Below are positions 7,045 to 13,651 of a DNA stretch of 13,651 nt, piece by piece (positions within the stretch are counted from its first letter, which is position 1; each line of letters starts with the position of its first letter). The translations under genes and the position numbers were made by a program. Below the pieces are notes generated by a model that saw nothing but the letters and a program-made list of their open reading frames with translations, ran no database searches and was not told the origin of the DNA. Location of the stretch: the NCBI GenBank assembly GCA_000787465.1, contig JSYX01000757.1, positions 1 to 13,651 on the forward strand. The letters are read 5' to 3'. Source of the stretch: Thermomucor indicae-seudaticae (Eukaryota; Mucoromycota; Mucoromycetes; Mucorales; Lichtheimiaceae).

Positions 7045-9083
7045 ATGCCTGGCTTCCTGTCTCGTGTTTCTCCCTGCGCAATGGTATCAGCTGAAGATTC
7101 CCAATGGGAATTTGAAGCACCCAAGTACTGGGATTTCACGAAACCTGACGATGAGCAAGAGCGGATTGATGCTTGGTTTGGTAGCATATTACCGTGTGTC
7201 TGATCAATTGCTGGTCGTAACCGTAATGCAGATAAATCTCCAGGGCCAAAGGCTGATTCCATAGCTCTGAAAACAAGAAAACCTAGCCACGGACATGTCG
7301 CAGAAACTGGAGAAAGTGCGAACAATGTGGAAAGCGTAAGACCATCGGTTGCATCAAGATGGAGCCGGTCAGAATCAACCAGAAGCATCGTCAACCGTCA
7401 ACGCGGTACAAGTATTGAAGGTAGAGCATAATTTGTATTCTATTCACAAATAAGCAGTCGCCGCTATTTCACTCATCTTCATATATGGTAATGACAGAAA
7501 AAAACAAGCCGTCTTTAGTTAGCAGGGACCATCCAACAACTCCTGCTGCAGCCAATCCTCCAAAACGACGAGACATATTTAGTGCTCTTGCGGCCACTAA
7601 GAACCAAACTCTAGGCTTTTCAGCGGATTCGGCTAAGGCACCCGTTCCTGGCACATCATCAAATCAAAATCTGTCATCAACACAAACTAAGGAGCACCAG
7701 ATAAATACATTGTCAGATACAAGTTCTTCGCATGAAAAAACAAATGAATCTGCGTCTTCTGAAGCAAAACTCGGGAAACGCGAAGAAAACAGAACAGCGT
7801 CAGCTACGAAACGTGAGAGCGCTTTGTCGCGACTTTTGCGGCCGACTGTTGCGTCCGCCAACAAATCAGTCCGTGTAGACAAGCTTAAGCAGAGTCAGAC
7901 GGTTCTTAGAAGGGATTTGGTCTCTGAACTGAAATCTAAGGGGCTCTTTCTATCAAAAAGATCATCTGCAACACAGACACTTTCATCACGCCCTCAAGCA
8001 ACCCCTGAAACCACCACCATAACTCAGAATCAAGCTTCCAGCAGTTCTTCGCATAATCCTGAAATCAACGCATCGTTTGATAAAAGCATCGAGAATAATG
8101 ATATTCAGGACAAATCCGTTGAAAAGCTTCGTTCGTTCTGGGACAACCTAAGTGAAAGCAGCAAGTTGCGCAGCGCAGAGACAAAATCAGATCACCCTCA
8201 AACTATCGATACCCGAAAGGGTCGCTTTGTCCGTGACGATTCGCGTCAAGAACCTATTAATACACTGTCGCTCGCGAGCGTTATTACAACACGTCTCGAT
8301 TCGCAACAACTACATACTGAAGAAACGAATAATCACGGTCGCATGCAAGATTCCGTTCAGGCGCAGGAACCATCACAAGTGATCAGCACGTGTCCCGAGA
8401 AAGCATCTCCAAATTCACGATCAACTGAAACAAGGGAAGTCGATAGCTTTGTCAGAAACTCTTCAGGTCAAAATCAGACAGTCAAAGCTACTAATTCCGC
8501 GGATAAGCACCAGAAAATCAAACCAGTTGCATCTGTCGACGAAGAGACACACAATGATGACCAAAATTCACTGCATAACGACACGCTTCAAAATAAGCAA
8601 GCAGTTGCTGGAAGATCCCTATACACAGAGAAAATGAGTGCCATTTCTGATTTTCGGAGCGAACCATCCACTGACTATCCAAGGTCTGCATCGTCAACAG
8701 CCGCCGGAAACTACGACGTATATATTTCCAGTGTCAGGGACGTCGCCAAGGGTTTAAACGACCGGAACTCTGTTATGGACGCGACAAACTTCAATGAAAT
8801 ATTCAAACGTATAGAAAGCGTACAGGAACAACTGCGACAAGTTGCTAAAACTTCCAGGGTGAGGCCGGAAGAGTCACCTTTAACTCGCAAATTGCATGTA
8901 CTCGAAATCGACGGCCGTAAACGTCGTGTACCTCTTGATACCTCAGCCATTGATGCACGCATCAAACGAGCGCGGCGAATAATCGAAGAATCTAAAGAGC
9001 GCAGTAAACTCTGGTTTAGCAAGTTAATTCCCGATAAGCAACCCATGAACAGTAGTGAAAACGATAACCCAAATGTACATTAA
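7045..9083 (+). CDS. TPX2-like spindle protein candidate, mostly disordered
   Basis: Exons 7045-7180, 7232-7420 and 7498-9083 with introns of 51 and 77 nt; phases close for 636 aa. The N-terminus carries WEFEAPKYWDF (residues 21-31) and IDAWFD (41-46). This matches the spacing and character of the TPX2 N-terminus, where an aromatic-Asp-Ala-Pro motif and a following Trp-Phe bind and activate Aurora kinase on spindle microtubules. From about residue 50 to 530 the protein is Ser/Thr/Asn/Gln-rich with scattered basic motifs (NPPKRRDIFSAL, KRRS) and is probably unstructured. Near the C-terminus a predicted coil (NEIFKRIESVQEQLRQV) and a strongly basic helix (DARIKRARRIIEESKERSK) could contact microtubules or nucleic acid. 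No classical C-terminal TPX2 domain (KLEEK-type motifs) is visible. A second Met at 7081 is an alternative start. The 1586-base last exon is free of lesions. The assignment rests on the short N-terminal motif only. Confidence 0.6.
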
Positions 9084-9226
9084 CTAACGATGGCCATTCG
9101 CTTTGATGATAACCGTATTTTTTGTGTATCATTTAACTTCACTTGTACATAAATCTGTCCCGCCTTTACTGGAAAGAAAGGGTATTCACTCATGGACCTT
9201 TAAGGGAACCCATCAACGCTTATCTG

Positions 9227-12200
9227 CTAAACTTTATAGCAAGTAGGGCATCTGATCCCTGCAGGATTTGCCATTGCGCGGCGAAGCCTTCCACATTCGC
9301 CTTCAACTTCATGCGAGCATGGCAACCGTAAGCTGATTGTTTTTAGGCAAGAACCACAATTCTCCCAACAACGTCTTGTGCATTGATGCCCACAGCCTTC
9401 CATGATTTGTCGGCAAGGCTCCTGGCAATGAACTTCATCGTGATCATAGGGGTGGCATGGCAACCCACACTACATAATACTAAGCTTAGTGATTTCATGT
9501 CATTTTGAGACTATCATAAAACGTACTCTATGCCCGCAGCTCAATAACTCGCCACACGGTCTGGTACAACCCCCTTCTGGAATTGTAGCAAAGTCGACAG
9601 GCCACTGCACTTCAGTGATCTGATTATGCCTAGTGCACCGTAACTTCAAGCGCACACCGATTTTGTTACTTGCATGGTCTTCGAGATTAGATACGATCTC
9701 GTTCCACAAATCACTTTGTTGGCAAAGAAGACTTGCATTTCCCAGGATGTACATGCCCTACATGTTAAATATTTTTAGCATTTTAAGCATAATAACGTTG
9801 AGTCTATAAAAATTGACCTACGTGCTGAGCACGGGACAAGCTGACACAGACTCGATTTGCGACTTTCAGAAAACCAATAGAACCAGAGGAGTTACTGCGC
9901 ACCAAGGAAAGAATGATAATCTTGTTTTCTTCACCCTGGTAACCGTCTACACTACTCACAAGAATACAGCTGGGGTCGAGGTCCGGTCTTCTTTCTTCCC
10001 GCAATTTGCGTTTGATTAAAGCGCGTTGGCCGCCGTACATAGTAATGATAGTTATCTCGTCTGGTGAATAGCCTTGCAGGAGAAGGTAAGTCGATAATTT
10101 CGCTGCCATAGCCGCTTCATGTTCATTGCACTTGGAAGCGGAATCGGCCATGTGAGTTTCAGGCTCATTATGACTCAAAAAGAACAGTGACTCCTCCATG
10201 CCACGCACAGGAGGATACTTGAAAACGTCAGGATGATCTTCAAGAGGTGGATCACTGTAGATCGGGTTAATCAGCATGCGAATTTCCGGGCGCATACGCC
10301 TCTGATGAGATAGTCTCGTATAAGGCAGGTCATTCATGACCAATCTTTCAAACAACGAGACATTCAAATAATGTCTCTCCGCTAAAGTATGGACTGAGGT
10401 TTGTGGTCGCAATTGCTGATGATCACTAGATAGGGTTGTCAGTTTGTGGGCACGCCATTATTGTAGCTGATATTTGATAACGTACCCGATTAATACTAGA
10501 TGTTGCAGCGATTGGGTCATCGCCGAAATTATGTGAGATTCAAGCATCTCAGCTGCTTCCTCCACCACCATTATCCGCGGGTTAATAGTGTCCAGGAGAT
10601 CGTGATATTTCGCCTAACGTTCACATGATTGGTGATCAGCAAGCATAATGAAAGAACAAATAGAACTTACTGCAGCTGTGCTGGTCATACCAACCACCCG
10701 GTGCTTGCGACAAATTGCAGCATCACGTTGTACGTTTAGCATTTGAATCTCTCGCGAGACATCCTCGTAACGCGCCATGAGCTGTCGCACGGCTGCAGCC
10801 AGTTCTTTATTCCTTTGCTCAACCCACCGTTTATGAGCTTTGAGCCGCACAGGCAAAGGCCATAGAGTTATATCGGGTTCTTCCTTCATCCAGCGCTCCA
10901 ACACGTAATGTTGAGGCTCCAGTGCCGACTCGTCTACAGTTTCTTCAAAGAAATTGAACTTTTGAGTATCGAATGTTCTGGCTGACTGTATCTTCTTGTA
11001 GTTGACAATCTTCCGTTGATTGTCCATATTGTCGCGGCCTTCCACGACACGTCCCCACAAAGTCTCTATTTTCGGTGCTTTGCTAGATTGCTTTTTGTAT
11101 GCTTCACCAATATTGATAAACTGGTTCTTGTTGCCTCGAAGATCAGGCTCGTCAGTGTAATTGAGCTTAAATTCTTGCACCTCGTCCTCGTCAATGAACT
11201 CGTCTTCATTGAAATCTTCTTCGAAGACAAGTCCTTTTTGCTGTTCTAACAGATCTTCCTTCATCTCTTCGGCGAAGTTGTACATGACGCCTGAACTATC
11301 GACGTATTCTATGGCATCTTTAAGCCACACTTCCACAGGGTTTATCGTCTCCTTCTTGTCTTCCGTTTTCAGATTCGGATTGCCTTCCGCCCGGTCGTTT
11401 GGTTCTTTGCGGCTCTTGCGGTCGTTTCCTTTCTTCTTTGATCGATCTTTTGGGGGTGGTGAAGGCGCTCGGATTGCCCGCGAAGTGTCGGAGCTGATAA
11501 CCCATTCATCGTCATCATCGTCTTCAAGCTTTTTGGCCGCCTCAGAGATTTGTCTCTTTTCTTCGCACTCCCCAAGGCGCTTTAAGCTGTCAAGCTGCCG
11601 TGGAGTAAGAGCATTGATTTTCTTCAGGAAATCTAGCGATACACAGGGTTCTTCATACATCTCTGTGATGATCTCCTGAATATGCTCTTTAATTTCTTCC
11701 CGCTTTCTGAAGAGTCTCCCTATCCCTCGAACAGATTCGGCTTGTTTGCGGAGTTCGTACAAAAGGTGATCTTTCAACAGGTCGGATTTTGAGCGACTTC
11801 CGATACGAACAATCCTGTCGTCAAAATCTAGAATGTGCTCCAGAAACTGATCCAATGCTAAACAGACGAAGTGAATTAAGCGCAACACAAAAGATTGCAT
11901 AACCAATACGTACCGTGATTCGTTTGACATATACAGATAATAGGCGCAGAAGAATCCGGGAAGGTGTTAAGTAGAACACGCATCGCGTATGTACCAACGA
12001 AAGTTTTACCAGTACCAGGAGGGCCTACCCGAAATGCAGTAACAGTTGATACGGATCCGATTAATTGAGAATAGACTTACGAACCTTGAACGATCGCAAT
12101 GTTATTCGACAATATTGTTTTTAAGGCATCCATCTGCGTCTTATCCATTCCTATTTCATAAGTGGGCCATGCGTCCGTGATATCTACCATCTTGGAAGCT

Positions 12201-13651
12201 TTGGACCCTCTTCCTCCCCGGTACAAAGATATGTCATAGTAGCGCTTTTGCGCAGCATAATGTGGAAGCCGTACGTCCTTGGATATATTAACAAGATATT
12301 TAGCAAATGGGAGGTCCGACGGCGTCACGCTTTGGAAGACAGACAGAATGTGCCGATATGCTAGATGAGTTGCGCATGAATTGACTAGTTACAGTTACAT
12401 CTGGATAGCTGGAGTTACCTTCAAAATAACCACTGGTGGCCTCTATCTATATGCAATCATGAGATTACAGTTGTTGCGACTAATATTTCGAAGGAGATAC
12501 AAACCATAACGTATTTGTCCTTTTCCATTAAACATGGGTCACCGAAACCGAGAGGCATTCCCTCGTTATCACGCTCCAAATACACGTCAATCATGTACTC
12601 AAACCGATTAGAGCCTTTCATTGGAACTTCTCCGCGCTGCGTGACAGTTGCAATTTTAAGATCGGATTTGAAGTCGTCTTTCGAAAGTAGAACCAATGTC
12701 CCTTCCAATAGACGTTTCGATTGCTCCCATTTCACCCTGACATAATAAGGTAATCGAAACGTGATACGATAAAACACTTTCCTTGGCCCAAAGACTAAGG
12801 CATTGAGCCCAACCTATATTAAAGAAACAGATAAAGAAGATACATTCGCGTCTTTGGTTGCCTCTAATGGCTAGCTTGGATGTCCCTACCTGCTCGTATA
12901 AACGGAAATCCCTCGAGGACACTGGCTCTTCACCCATAGCAGCAGCGACAGAAGAGTCTTTACCACTTGCCAAAGATCGACGGTACGATCTGACAGCTTC
13001 CTGCAATGGGATTAAGCAGTCTCGACGCATCAACTCAAAGTGTGTATAAAGGTACTGCTCGACGTTACCATACGCCCCCTTCACACGATTAATCGGCACG
13101 TTCGGTAGCGGTTGTAAACGTTTTCGCTCTGATGCTTCCTCCTCCAAAAAATCATCTACACTATTTTCAAATATATCTTCTGCCGTTGGGACTATCGGTC
13201 GATCTCTGATACTTGCGTAATCCACAACCTCAGAAAAAATGGGCTTATCCGGTATTTCGAAGTTTAGTCGAAACGTAGGTCCCTCCTCATTATCCTTATG
13301 GCTGAAGCGGGCTTTATGGCGCACTTCTGGTTCGAACGAATCGCCCCAGGCTGTCTGATCGTATGCTGGCGCAGAATCCCAGCCATACTGACTATCTAAA
13401 GTCCACGCTGTAGACTGATCGTAAAATGTATTCGAAAAATCGAACTTTGAACGTGTCCTTTCCTTTCGGAGTCTGTTGTCATTTGTCACATCAAAGCGAT
13501 TTGTGGCAGAATTCAGTGCAGCATTGACGATAGAGGGGCCGCTATCTTGATGTAAGGGAAATCTGGTAATGCTGTCTTAGTTATGAGCCAAAATCAAACC
13601 ATGTGCTGCCGAATAGAAAATACGTTGATCGATCCCGTCCTGCCAAAGATC
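9227..13651 (-). CDS. ZNFX1/Hrr1-family SF1 RNA helicase with NFX1-type zinc fingers, 5' partial
   Basis: Exons on the minus strand: 13651-13624, 13571-12890, 12813-12505, 12446-12419, 12360-12085, 12025-11914, 11857-10671, 10613-10486, 10425-9822, 9757-9527, 9469-9227. Introns are 52-76 nt. About 1274 aa are visible. In order: the family's N-terminal region (PTAEDI; VKWEQSKRLLEGTLVLLSKD; SGYFEAYRHIL); Walker A GPPGTGKT (441-448); motif Ia QTNHALDQF (474-482); a long charged insertion with EDDDDDE (589-595) and a Lys/Arg patch (614-628); Walker B VVEEAAE (889-895); GDHQQLRP (916-923); QRRMRP (957-962); DGYQGEE (1076-1082); SLSRAQH (1111-1117); then Cys/His clusters (CGHRCGLPCH, CQEPC, CGHQCTRRC, CPTC). 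Relatives act in small-RNA silencing (fission yeast Hrr1 in the RDRC complex, worm ZNFX-1) and antiviral defence (mammalian ZNFX1). One surplus base follows Walker A, in the T-run at plus positions 12000-12003. The zinc-finger tail is short compared with animal ZNFX1. Donor GTTCGT at 12084 is required to keep Walker A in frame. Confidence 0.88.

Noticed and set aside
11161..11679. Plus-strand 172-codon serine-rich reading frame
   Set aside because: It is the antisense of the acidic and lysine-rich insertion of the helicase (Asp/Glu codons read as Ser/Leu/Phe).

Overview
The window is nuclear DNA of a eukaryote, most likely a fungus. Coding stretches join only across many short GT-AG introns (about 39-100 nt). 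The genes recognised are a Swf1-type DHHC palmitoyltransferase, a ZNFX1/Hrr1-type RNAi helicase, a protein with a TPX2-like N-terminus, and a retroelement ORF1-like fragment. The sequence does not fix the phylum. An early-diverging fungus would fit the ORF1-like fragment, but that is inference. There is no sign of prokaryotic gene organisation, rRNA, tRNA or CRISPR.

Layout, left to right. (1) 19-1343 (+): an eight-exon coiled-coil protein with three 17-residue repeats, not recognised. (2) 1344-1734: an intergenic stretch with a 33-bp-period direct repeat and four copies of the 9-mer ATATGCGAT. (3) 1735-2983 (+): a SWF1-like palmitoyltransferase whose exon phases all close, except for a one-base insertion in an A-run and an in-frame TAG. 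(4) 2984-4106: no convincing gene. (5) 4107-5228 (+): an unrecognised, proline-rich and basic, probably nuclear protein in seven or eight small exons. (6) 5287-5493 (+): a short reading frame that looks like a mitochondrial presequence and may be a gene remnant. (7) 5636-6256 (-): a retroelement ORF1/gag-like fragment, with a TATA box and 52-bp tandem repeats upstream. (8) 7045-9083 (+): a long disordered protein with a TPX2-like N-terminal motif. (9) 13651-9227 (-): most of a ZNFX1/Hrr1-family SF1 helicase with an NFX1-type zinc-finger tail, 5'-truncated by the window edge. It ends tail-to-tail with gene 8.

The main theme is reading-frame integrity. Once introns are placed, nearly every apparent stop or frame change disappears: the intron phases of gene 1, gene 5, the TPX2-like gene and most of the helicase close exactly. 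What remains is a +1 base in SWF1, a TAG in SWF1, and a +1 base immediately after Walker A in the helicase. Both extra bases lie in four-base homopolymers. They could be assembly errors, real lesions or, less likely, +1 recoding. If the helicase is functional it probably acts in small-RNA silencing, and the ORF1-like remnant is the kind of element such a pathway silences. That link is inference from family knowledge, not something the sequence shows.
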